Assembly (NCBI GenBank): GCA_900549375.1
Contig: URNY01000160.1
Coordinates: 1 to 5,570 of the forward strand
Length of the DNA: 5,570 nucleotides
From: an uncultured Bacteroidales bacterium
GTDB lineage: Bacteria; Bacteroidota; Bacteroidia; Bacteroidales; Muribaculaceae
Reading direction: 5' to 3'
The notes under the pieces are model-generated. The model ran no database searches. It worked only from the letters and a program-made list of their open reading frames with translations, and was not told the origin of the DNA. Made by a program: the position numbers and the translations under genes. This document shows positions 1 through 5,570 of this stretch, in pieces. How positions within the stretch are numbered: the first letter of the stretch is position 1; each line of letters starts with the position of its first letter.

Positions 1-70
1 ACCTCAAAAGTTTAGCGGACAGTAATAATTTTTTATACTACCTTCTATTTATTCCTCAATGAGGAGCGCG

Positions 71-1414
71 TCAGAAGCGGCGGCCGCCGGGCTGTTTCAT
101 ACGGCTCATCATCTTCATCGGATTCTTCATCGATGTGGCCATCTTCATAACCTTGCGCGTGTCTTCGAACTGTTTCAGAAGTTTGTTCACCTCCTGGAGC
201 GATGTGCCTGAACCCTTAGCTATACGCTGCCGACGCGTCCCTTTGATCACGTCGGGGTTATGGCGCTCATAGGGGGTCATCGACTGGATAATCGCCTCGA
301 TTCCCTTGAAAGCATTGTTGTCGATATCAATATCCTTGATGGCTTTCCCTACTCCGGGTATCATCGAGGCGAGGTCCTTGATGTTACCCATCTTCTTGAT
401 CTGGTTGATCTGCTTGAGGAAATCGTCGAAGTCGAATTTGTTCTTGCGGAATTTCTCCTGCATCTTCTCGGCCTCCTTGAGATCGTAGACTTCCTGGGCG
501 CGTTTGGCGAGTTCCACGATATCGCCCATGCCGAGAATACGGCTGGCCATACCCTCCGGGTTGAATTCCTGAATATCCTCCAGTTTCTCGCCCGTGCCTA
601 CATATTTTATAGGCTTGTCGACAACCGCACGGATAGAAAGAGCCGCACCGCCTCGCGTATCGCCGTCAAGTTTTGTAAGCACCACTCCGTCGAAATCGAG
701 ACGCTCGTTGAAAGTTTTCGCGGTGTTGACAGCGTCCTGACCGGTCATGGCATCGACCACGAAGAGTGTCTCCTGCGGTTTCACCGCATTCTTGATGCGC
801 TCTATCTCATCCATCATCTCCTCGTCGACGGCAAGGCGTCCGGCCGTATCGATAATCACGAGGTCGTAATGATTGCGGCGTGCTTCCTCGATGGCGTGAA
901 GCGAGATGCTTACGGGATCCTTGCTCTCCTCCTCGGTATAAACGGGCACATCTATGGTCTGCGCAAGAACGCGCAACTGTTCGCGGGCGGCAGGACGATA
1001 GACATCGGCTCCTACAAGCAGCGGGCGTTTACCCTTTGTCGATTTTAATTTGCGGGCAAGCTTGCCGGAGAAAGTGGTCTTTCCGGCTCCGTTCAGGCCG
1101 GCCATAAGAATGACCGTCGGGTTTCCCGAAAGATCGAGCGGCGCTTCCTCACCGCCCATAAGGGAGGCAAGCTCATCATGCACGATCTTGACCATAAGTT
1201 CTTTAGGCTTGAGAGCGTTGATCACGTTCTGGCCCATGGCCTTCTGTTTGACGGTGTCGGTAAACGTCTTGGCCACTTTATAGTTGACGTCGGCATCGAG
1301 CAGGGCGCGACGCACGTCCTTCATGGTCTCGGCCACATTTATCTCGGTGATGCGACCTTCACCTTTGAGTATCTTGAATGAGCGTTCAAGACGCTCTGAG
1401 AGATTATTGAACAT
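71..1414 (-). CDS. ffh: Signal recognition particle GTPase Ffh (SRP54)
   Basis: Protein component of the signal recognition particle. With 4.5S RNA it binds hydrophobic signal sequences on nascent chains and, through GTP-dependent pairing with FtsY, delivers ribosomes to the Sec/YidC membrane machinery. All family domains are present in the 447 residues: an N-terminal helical bundle (about 1-90) opening with the typical MFNNLSERLE; a G domain with P-loop GLNGAGKTT (106-114), DVYRPAA (137-143), DTAGR (189-193), TKLD (247-250) and GTGEK (273-277); and a methionine-rich M domain (about 300-447) with the SRP-RNA-binding segment RRQRIAKGSG (394-403). Length is normal for the family and nothing is missing. 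The start fits the conserved N terminus; the bases before it are A/T-rich with no Shine-Dalgarno. It lies 71 bp downstream of panD on the same strand, with a long hairpin in the gap, so it may be co-transcribed with the pantothenate genes. The identification is secure. Confidence 0.98.
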   Translation of the reverse strand: MFNNLSERLERSFKILKGEGRITEINVAETMKDVRRALLDADVNYKVAKTFTDTVKQKAMGQNVINALKPKELMVKIVHDELASLMGGEEAPLDLSGNPTVILMAGLNGAGKTTFSGKLARKLKSTKGKRPLLVGADVYRPAAREQLRVLAQTIDVPVYTEEESKDPVSISLHAIEEARRNHYDLVIIDTAGRLAVDEEMMDEIERIKNAVKPQETLFVVDAMTGQDAVNTAKTFNERLDFDGVVLTKLDGDTRGGAALSIRAVVDKPIKYVGTGEKLEDIQEFNPEGMASRILGMGDIVELAKRAQEVYDLKEAEKMQEKFRKNKFDFDDFLKQINQIKKMGNIKDLASMIPGVGKAIKDIDIDNNAFKGIEAIIQSMTPYERHNPDVIKGTRRQRIAKGSGTSLQEVNKLLKQFEDTRKVMKMATSMKNPMKMMSRMKQPGGRRF

Positions 1415-1428
1415 ATTTATCTAAATTG

Positions 1429-1475
1429 CGGTCCGTAATCGCCCTATGAAAATATTTCCGGGCGAGTGCAGACCG
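1429..1475 (-). other. Long imperfect hairpin in the panD-ffh gap
   Basis: Bases 1429-1444 face 1460-1475 as a 16-position stem with 13 Watson-Crick pairs. Two uninterrupted 5-bp GC-rich blocks (CGGTC/GACCG and CGCCC/GGGCG) flank a partly paired middle, and the 15-nt loop holds a further GAAA/TTTC pairing. On the transcribed (minus) strand the stem ends 14 nt before the ffh ATG and is followed by CAATTTAGATAAAT, not a U-run, so it is not a standard Rho-independent terminator. It could be an RNA element in the ffh leader, a processing site separating panD from ffh, or a dispersed palindromic repeat. The pairing is seen in the sequence; any function is inference. Confidence 0.5.
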
Positions 1476-1485
1476 TTGTTTATAT

Positions 1486-1836
1486 TCACTGAAGGCGGTT
1501 GGTGGCCGTATCGGGGAATACGACTGTCGGCTTCCAGGCGCGTGCCTCTTCGGGAGTCATCTGGGCGTACGTCATGATTATCACCACGTCGCCGGGCTGA
1601 GCCTTGCGCGCGGCGGCTCCGTTGAGACAGATCACGCCGCTGTTTTCCTCCCCCTCTATCACGTAGGTGTCGAAACGTTCGCCATTGTTGTTGTTCACAA
1701 TCCACACCCGCTGGCCCGGAAGTATGTCGGCCGCACGGAGCAGAGCGCCATCGATCGTGATCGACCCTATGTAGTTGAGATTCGCCTCTGTCACGGTGAC
1801 GCGGTGAATCTTCGATTTCATCATCTCTATAAGCAT
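1486..1836 (-). CDS. panD: Aspartate 1-decarboxylase proenzyme PanD
   Basis: Pyruvoyl enzyme that converts L-aspartate to beta-alanine and CO2, supplying beta-alanine for pantothenate and hence coenzyme A. The 116-residue proenzyme is of normal length. The self-cleavage site is Gly24-Ser25 in YIGSITID, the serine becoming the pyruvoyl group of the alpha chain. Residues matching the known active site are Lys9, His11, Tyr22, Arg54, Thr57, Tyr58 and Asn72 (in NGAAAR, 72-77). The frame is open 32 codons further upstream into panC, but the start at 1836 is preferred: it gives the family N terminus (MLIEMMKSKIHR), places the cleavage site at the standard residue 24-25, and has GAGGA four bases upstream. 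The gene starts 35 bp after panC, whose product uses its beta-alanine, so the two are almost certainly co-transcribed. No odd residues were seen. Confidence 0.97.
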   Translation of the reverse strand: MLIEMMKSKIHRVTVTEANLNYIGSITIDGALLRAADILPGQRVWIVNNNNGERFDTYVIEGEENSGVICLNGAAARKAQPGDVVIIMTYAQMTPEEARAWKPTVVFPDTATNRLQ

Positions 1837-1840
1837 GCTG

Positions 1841-1845
1841 TCCTC
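1841..1845 (-). promoter_or_regulatory. Shine-Dalgarno-like site of panD
   Basis: The minus strand reads GAGGA-CAGC-ATG, a good Shine-Dalgarno match with a 4-nt spacer. It helps to select the start at 1836 over the longer open frame that runs back into panC. The other starts in this minus-strand cluster lack such a motif. Confidence 0.5.
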
Positions 1846-1871
1846 AATCTTATTTATCAGCTTCTTATTAT

Positions 1872-2729
1872 TTATTTCCTGTAGGCGATATTGTCGATCA
1901 GGCGCACATCGCCGCAATATACCGTGATGCACCCCACAATCCAGGGACTCTCATCCCATTCCTCGACCGGCAGGAGCGTCCGGCCATCGACAATTTCGAA
2001 ATACTCCACTTTCAGCCAAGGCTGGGCGTCGAGGCGCTCCACCACCGTGTCGTGGGTGGCGCGGACGCTATGGCTGCGCGAATACTCCACGCTGTATTCG
2101 AGAGCCTTGTGGATCTCGGGCGCTATGGCGCGTTGTTCGGGCGTGAGCAACGCATTGCGGCTCGAAAGCGCCAGACCGTCATCGGCCCTCTTTATGGGAC
2201 ACGGTATAATCTCCACATTGATTCCTTCACTCTCCACCATGTTGCGGATCACGGCTATCTGTTGGAAATCCTTCTCTCCGAAATATGCCCTGTCCGGACG
2301 GACGAGCCTGAAAAGAAGGCTTACAACCTGCGCCACTCCCTGAAAATGACCGGGGCGGAATTTCCCTTCCATCACATCGGCGGCCGTGCCAAGCCGGAAC
2401 TCATGATGCGGCTGGGCCTCGGGACCGCCGGGATACATCTCCTCGACCGTCGGCGCGAACACCGCTGTCACTCCGGCCTCTGCCAGAAGGCGGAAATCAT
2501 CCTCCTCCTTGCGGGGATATGTGGCGAGGTCCGTGGGATTGTTGAATTGTGTCGGATTCACGAATACACTCGCCACGACGCATGGATTCTCCCTGACTGC
2601 CCTCTCTACCAGCGAGAGATGCCCTGCATGAAGGGCGCCCATCGTCGGCACGAGGCCTATTTTTCTGCCGTTCGCTTTTTCATGCTCCACAAACTGCTGA
2701 AGCTCAGCGACCTCTCTGATAATTATCAT
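1872..2729 (-). CDS. panC: Pantothenate synthetase (pantoate--beta-alanine ligase) PanC
   Basis: Cytosolic enzyme that condenses pantoate with beta-alanine using ATP, through a pantoyl-adenylate intermediate, to give pantothenate, AMP and PPi. The 285 residues are full length. Visible family motifs are PTMGALHAGH (28-37, the HIGH-type ATP-binding loop), FVNPTQF (56-62), YPR (71-73), EGKFRPGHFQGVAQVV (121-136), GEKDFQQ (151-157) and DGLALSSRN (184-192, the KMSKS-equivalent region). The start gives the usual short beta strand before PTMGALH; the upstream bases are A/T-rich with no Shine-Dalgarno. It is the first gene of the minus-strand cluster, followed after 35 bp by panD, which makes its beta-alanine substrate. 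panB and panE are not in the window. Transcription probably begins in the divergent region 2730-2950. The identification is secure. Confidence 0.98.
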   Translation of the reverse strand: MIIIREVAELQQFVEHEKANGRKIGLVPTMGALHAGHLSLVERAVRENPCVVASVFVNPTQFNNPTDLATYPRKEEDDFRLLAEAGVTAVFAPTVEEMYPGGPEAQPHHEFRLGTAADVMEGKFRPGHFQGVAQVVSLLFRLVRPDRAYFGEKDFQQIAVIRNMVESEGINVEIIPCPIKRADDGLALSSRNALLTPEQRAIAPEIHKALEYSVEYSRSHSVRATHDTVVERLDAQPWLKVEYFEIVDGRTLLPVEEWDESPWIVGCITVYCGDVRLIDNIAYRK

Positions 2730-2744
2730 TTCAATTTACTGCAT

Positions 2745-2758
2745 TCGGCAGGGGCCGA
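2745..2758 (-). other. Short hairpin in the panC leader
   Basis: TCGGC and GCCGA form a perfect 5-bp stem around a 4-nt loop, 15 bp upstream of the panC ATG and inside its expected 5' leader. It is GC-rich against A/T-rich surroundings. It is too short to claim as regulatory and is listed only as visible structure. Confidence 0.25.
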
Positions 2759-2794
2759 CAAAACGCGCCGCCCTCGCCCATGATTTTCAACCTG

Positions 2795-2802
2795 CAAAAT
2801 TA
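2795..2802 (-). promoter_or_regulatory. Candidate -7 box for panC (panC-panD-ffh)
   Basis: The minus strand reads TAATTTTG, an exact match to the Bacteroidetes sigma-ABfr -7 consensus TAnnTTTG, about 65 bp upstream of the panC start. No clean -33 TTTG lies at 19-21 bp spacing; the nearest is TTTC at 2824-2827 (21 bp), inside the dyad at 2819-2838. This would be the promoter of the whole minus-strand cluster. The motif is short and the region AT-rich, so chance is a real alternative. Confidence 0.4.
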
Positions 2803-2818
2803 ATCAATTCCCGCAAAA

Positions 2819-2838
2819 AATTTGAAACTCTTCAAATT
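2819..2838. promoter_or_regulatory. Perfect 8-bp dyad, possible operator between divergent genes
   Basis: AATTTGAA (2819-2826) and TTCAAATT (2831-2838) are exact reverse complements separated by 4 bp (ACTC), a 20-bp symmetric site. It sits between the two candidate -7 boxes and covers the place expected for the -33 element of the panC promoter, where a repressor could act. The dyad is seen directly; operator function is inference, and the AT-rich context makes chance symmetry more likely than usual. Confidence 0.35.
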
Positions 2839-2887
2839 AATTTTTACATTTTTGGTAAAGGGGGTCTTATAAATCAGCATTTTTTAT

Positions 2888-2895
2888 TAACTTTG
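2888..2895 (+). promoter_or_regulatory. Candidate -7 box for the plus-strand genes
   Basis: TAACTTTG matches the Bacteroidetes -7 consensus TAnnTTTG exactly. It lies 55 bp upstream of the ATG at 2951, which would give a leader of roughly 45-50 nt. No TTTG is found at the normal -33 distance (around 2863-2868), so the promoter is only half supported. It would drive the GT5-like gene and probably the lipoprotein and CapA genes after it. Confidence 0.45.
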
Positions 2896-2950
2896 CAACG
2901 GCTTTACACGCGCCGTATCCGGACCGTGCCCGGCCTTGTAAATTTCAGAT

Positions 2951-3769
2951 ATGGCAAAACAAAGAATCCTCTACGTCTCGCCCGAGATTACACCTTACCT
3001 TCCATCTTCGGAAATATCCCTCCTCGGTCGCAATCTGCCGACGGCAATGAACTCCCTCAAATATGAGGTCAGAACATTCATGCCCAACTTCGGCGCTGTC
3101 AACGAGCGGCGCAACCAGCTTCACGAGGTGATCCGGCTCAGCGGAATAAACATTCCTATCAGCGACGCCGACCACCCGCTGATCATCAAAGTAGCCTCGA
3201 TGCAACCCTCCCGTATTCAGGTATATTTCATCGACAACGACGACTATTTCCAGAAATCGGATACCGATGTGGATGCCGTTGGATCAAATCGCGAAGACAA
3301 CGACGAACGCATCATCTTCTTCTCGCGCGGAACCGCCGACACTGCCCGCAAACTCCGCTGGGAACCGGATATACTCCACGTGAGCGGCTGGATTTCATCG
3401 CTTGTGCCTCTTTATGCGAAACGCGTTTTTGCCGACGGAACATCTTTTAAGAACACAAAGACGGTATATTCACTGCTCGACGAAGCTCCTATAGCACCCC
3501 TCTGCGATAAGTTCCTCGCCAAGCTGAGAGCCGACGGTGTTAGCGACAAGGATCTCGACATGTTCGGAAACGAGGCGCCCGACACCAACATCCTGCATAA
3601 AATAGCCATTGCATATTCCGACGCCGTGGTGTTCAACAACCGCACGCCGGATCCCGATTTGCTCGGATATGCCGAAAAAAGAGGAATACCGGTTCTCTCG
3701 CTCGACCCTGAAGCAGAAAACTCAGAAAAATATCACGAACTCTATCAGAAACTGCTGGAAACCGCTTAA
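2951..3769 (+). CDS. Stand-alone, degenerate GT5 (glycogen/starch synthase N-domain) protein
   Basis: The 272-residue protein resembles the N-terminal Rossmann domain of GT5 glycogen/starch synthases and would usually be annotated as glycogen synthase. Visible similarity: RILYVSPEITPY (5-16), LGRNLPTAM (25-33) and EVRTFMPNFGAV (39-50) match the first strand-helix-strand unit; VYFIDNDDYF (91-100) and PDILHVSGWISSLVPLY (139-155) match later core strands. Family glycogen synthases are about 470-500 residues with a second (GT1-type) nucleotide-sugar-binding domain, which is absent here. The ADP-glucose-binding KTGGL signature is replaced by LPSSEISLL, and HAHDW by HVSGW. No signal peptide is visible, so it is probably cytosolic. 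The ATG has no Shine-Dalgarno. It is divergent from panC and 41 bp upstream of the lipoprotein gene. I infer that it is not a working glycogen synthase; a binding or regulatory role, or a changed substrate, are alternatives. Confidence 0.85.
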   Translation: MAKQRILYVSPEITPYLPSSEISLLGRNLPTAMNSLKYEVRTFMPNFGAVNERRNQLHEVIRLSGINIPISDADHPLIIKVASMQPSRIQVYFIDNDDYFQKSDTDVDAVGSNREDNDERIIFFSRGTADTARKLRWEPDILHVSGWISSLVPLYAKRVFADGTSFKNTKTVYSLLDEAPIAPLCDKFLAKLRADGVSDKDLDMFGNEAPDTNILHKIAIAYSDAVVFNNRTPDPDLLGYAEKRGIPVLSLDPEAENSEKYHELYQKLLETA

Positions 3770-3810
3770 ATTTACGGTTTCTTAAATTCCAACAGATAAA
3801 ACCAATCGAC

Positions 3811-5235
3811 ATGACATTCCGCAAAACATATATCGCAGCCATTCTGGCGCTTCCTGCAGCCGCGCTTCTCATGCAGTCGTGCGACGACGATGTGAGCAAC
3901 GTCGGTGAATCCCTCATCAAAGGCGAGGTATCGATCACCGTCGACTCCATAGAGACGAAGCTCGCCGTCACCTCTGTCTACGACGACAACTATGACTCCC
4001 GGACCGGCACGAAGCTTTTAGGCCGCATCAACGTGCCCGAATACGGAAGCCTCGAATGCTCGTTCGTCAGCCAGCTCCTCAGCTCCACCGGCATGTCGAT
4101 AGCCGACTCTATCAAAGTGAATGATGTCGATTCTATGCGCATGGTGTTCACCGTGCCCCGCGGCGCCCTCACCGGCGATTCCCTCGCCCCGCAGCAGCTG
4201 AAAGTATTCAGGCTCACAAGCCCCCTCCCCTCCACAATCGACAACTCTTTCGACCCGACAGGCTACTACGACCCGTCGAAGCCTCTCGGTATTCGTTCCT
4301 ATACGCTCTCGGCTCTCGCCTTGTCCGACTCCCTCTTTAAACTTCAGGGGGCAATCAGCATTCCGGTGAGAATGCCCGACAAAATGGCCAAGGATGTGTT
4401 CACTGCCTACCGCAACAACGACCCGGTTTTCCAGTGGCCCTCCACATTCAACAATGCTTTCCCCGGAGTCTATGTGGAACAGAACTTCGGCAACGGATGC
4501 ATCGGTCTGATCTCCTCGCTGCGGGTATACCTCTACTGGCACTACAATAAGATGAGCTATTCGCAAAAGCCTGGAACCGACGAGTATGAGCAGATTCCGG
4601 TCCTTACGCGCGATTCTGTCTGCCTCTTCTCTTCTCAGCCTGAAGTGCTTTCAAGCAACCGCATCATCTATAAGCCTTCGCAGTATCTGAGCGACCTCGT
4701 GGCCTCCGGCAAATCGATCATGACAACGCCCGGAGGATACAGCATCGACCTCACTTTCCCCGCCAGAGAGATTATAGAGAAATACGACAAAGACCTCTAC
4801 AGCCAGTCGGTAGTTTCAAAACTGTCGTTTGAGATTCCCGCAACGACTGTCAAAAATGATTTCGGAATCACGGTGGCACCCTATCTTCTGATGGTGAAGA
4901 CTTCCGAGAAAGAGAAATTCTTCCGGGAGAACAAGGTGCCCGACGGCCAGACATCGTTCTATGCTTCCTATAATCCGTCGACAGGTCGCTATTCCTTCGA
5001 CGGAATGCGCGATTATATCATCGGCCTTATTGAGAAAGGGCTGCCGATCGACCCTGCCGATACGCAGTTCTCCCTCGTGCCTGTCAACGTCACCACCGAG
5101 GATGTGAACGGATACACATCCACCACTACCTACGTAACGAACTGCACCCCTTATATCGGCTACCCGACCATGACTCAGTTCGACACCGACAGGGCGCTGA
5201 TATGCTTCACGTTCTCAAGGCAGGAGATGAAATGA
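3811..5235 (+). CDS. DUF4270-like Bacteroidetes lipoprotein
   Basis: A 474-residue exported lipoprotein. The N terminus has a charged start (MTFRKT), a hydrophobic stretch (about 7-22) and a lipobox LMQSC with the lipidated cysteine at residue 24. The next residues are DDD, an acidic run like the Bacteroidetes lipoprotein export signal that sends lipoproteins to the outer face of the outer membrane. The segment LLGRINVPEYGSLECSF (69-85) resembles the start of the DUF4270 family, and the remainder is beta-rich without enzyme motifs, as usual for that family. The molecular function of DUF4270 proteins is not known to me. The ATG is supported by the signal peptide; there is no Shine-Dalgarno. 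It lies 41 bp after the GT5-like gene and overlaps the following CapA-like gene by 4 bp, so the three are probably one operon acting in the envelope. The family name is assigned from remembered patterns and is less certain than the lipoprotein nature. Confidence 0.83.
   Translation: MTFRKTYIAAILALPAAALLMQSCDDDVSNVGESLIKGEVSITVDSIETKLAVTSVYDDNYDSRTGTKLLGRINVPEYGSLECSFVSQLLSSTGMSIADSIKVNDVDSMRMVFTVPRGALTGDSLAPQQLKVFRLTSPLPSTIDNSFDPTGYYDPSKPLGIRSYTLSALALSDSLFKLQGAISIPVRMPDKMAKDVFTAYRNNDPVFQWPSTFNNAFPGVYVEQNFGNGCIGLISSLRVYLYWHYNKMSYSQKPGTDEYEQIPVLTRDSVCLFSSQPEVLSSNRIIYKPSQYLSDLVASGKSIMTTPGGYSIDLTFPAREIIEKYDKDLYSQSVVSKLSFEIPATTVKNDFGITVAPYLLMVKTSEKEKFFRENKVPDGQTSFYASYNPSTGRYSFDGMRDYIIGLIEKGLPIDPADTQFSLVPVNVTTEDVNGYTSTTTYVTNCTPYIGYPTMTQFDTDRALICFTFSRQEMK
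5222..5226 (+). promoter_or_regulatory. Shine-Dalgarno site of the CapA-like gene
   Basis: AGGAG lies 5 nt before the ATG at 5232, inside the last codons of the lipoprotein gene. With the ATGA stop/start overlap this is a typical arrangement for translational coupling. It fixes the start of the CapA-like gene, whose next in-frame candidate lies beyond the signal peptide. Confidence 0.6.
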
Positions 5236-5570
5236 CGGCCGCTCTTCTGCTCTTCAGCTTATTCTCTTTTCTGACCGCGGCGGCTCCCGGCGAGCCTCAG
5301 CGCGCGGAACTGCTCTTTGTGGGCGATGCCATGCAGCATCAGGCACAGCTCGACCGCGCAAAAGAACTTGGCGGAGGAAATTATGATTATTCGGGATGCT
5401 TCACCCTGATAGCTCCCGAGATCACATCCGCAGATTATGCCGTCTGCAATCTGGAGGTCCCGCTCGGAGGAGGCCCCTCTTATACGGGCTATCCCTGCTT
5501 CAGCGCACCGGACAGTTATGCCGTAGCGCTCAAGGATGCCGGCTTCGACATGTTCCTGACGGCCAACAAC
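5232..5570 (+). CDS. CapA-family (PGA_cap) secreted metallophosphatase-like protein, 5' part
   Basis: Partial gene: 113 residues are present and the window ends in an open frame. The start ATG overlaps the TGA of the lipoprotein gene (ATGA). The first 18 residues (MTAALLLFSLFSFLTAAA) look like a signal peptide, so the product is exported. After it come family landmarks of the CapA/PGA_cap calcineurin-like fold: LLFVGDAMQH (27-36, with the metal-site GD at 31-32), NLEVPLGG (73-80), YPCFSAP (87-93) and GFDMFLTANN (104-113). The last two Asn belong to the conserved NNH motif, whose His falls just outside the window. CapA proteins are linked to poly-gamma-glutamate or capsule formation in Gram-positives; in Bacteroidales the substrate is usually unknown, so no capsule role is claimed. 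Coupling to the lipoprotein gene suggests a shared envelope role. Confidence 0.9.
   Translation, partial: MTAALLLFSLFSFLTAAAPGEPQRAELLFVGDAMQHQAQLDRAKELGGGNYDYSGCFTLIAPEITSADYAVCNLEVPLGGGPSYTGYPCFSAPDSYAVALKDAGFDMFLTANN

Noticed and set aside
53..65. Small hairpin (TCCTC-AAT-GAGGA) just after the ffh stop, considered as a terminator
   Set aside because: The stem is only 5 bp with a 3-nt loop and is followed on the minus strand by ATAAATAG, with no T-run.
260..1048. 262-codon open frame on the plus strand opposite ffh
   Set aside because: It lies wholly antisense to a clearly identified ffh, and its translation shows no family motif and an odd His/Leu-rich composition typical of a reverse-strand shadow.
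1837..1932. Upstream extension of panD by 32 codons, overlapping panC
   Set aside because: The extension is out of family register: the start at 1836 puts the Gly-Ser cleavage site at residues 24-25 and has a Shine-Dalgarno. The longer frame is only translated panC DNA.
2052..2783. 243-codon open frame on the plus strand opposite panC
   Set aside because: It is antisense to panC with no recognisable motifs and a Cys/His/Arg-rich shadow composition; panC on the other strand is certain.
2730..2950. Possible tRNA, small RNA or small protein gene in the divergent region
   Set aside because: I saw no tRNA-like fold, no U-run terminator and no convincing short frame; promoter elements and the dyad account for what is visible.
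3765..3788. Direct repeat CTTAAATT (3765-3772 and 3781-3788) at the end of the GT5-like gene
   Set aside because: Two short AT-rich copies, one overlapping the stop codon, are easily explained by chance; no promoter or attachment site is supported.
4018..4566. 182-codon open frame on the minus strand inside the lipoprotein gene
   Set aside because: It is antisense to a gene with a clear lipoprotein signal and operon context, and has no motif or start signal of its own.

Overview
The window looks like the chromosome of a Bacteroidales bacterium, possibly a gut Muribaculaceae- or Bacteroides-like species. The reasons are a DUF4270-type lipoprotein (a family largely confined to Bacteroidetes), candidate -7 boxes of the Bacteroidetes form TAnnTTTG, mostly SD-less A/T-rich start regions, and a stand-alone GT5 (starch-synthase) N-domain gene divergent from panC. 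Base composition is moderate, with AT-rich spacers. Genus is not resolved.

Layout: bases 1-70 are the 3' flank of ffh and hold no gene. On the minus strand, read right to left, lie panC (2729-1872), panD (1836-1486) and ffh (1414-71), with gaps of 35 and 71 bp. They look like one transcription unit: PanD makes beta-alanine, PanC joins it to pantoate to give pantothenate, and Ffh is the GTPase of the signal recognition particle. The 71-bp panD-ffh gap holds a long imperfect hairpin. A 221-bp AT-rich divergent region (2730-2950) carries a candidate -7 box for each direction and a perfect 8-bp dyad between them.

On the plus strand are three genes: a 272-aa protein like the N-terminal half of glycogen/starch synthase but lacking its substrate-binding signature (2951-3769); a 474-aa DUF4270-like lipoprotein with an acidic post-cysteine export signal (3811-5235); and the N-terminal 113 residues of a secreted CapA-family protein (5232 to the window end), joined to the lipoprotein gene by an ATGA overlap. 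These three probably form an operon with an envelope or surface-glycan role, which is inference.

Most of the window is ordinary core genome. No CRISPR array, RNA gene, complete mobile element or defence system is visible. The least explained parts are the degenerate GT5 protein with its lipoprotein/CapA partners, the dyad in the divergent promoter, the panD-ffh hairpin, and a possible insertion-sequence end at the extreme left edge.
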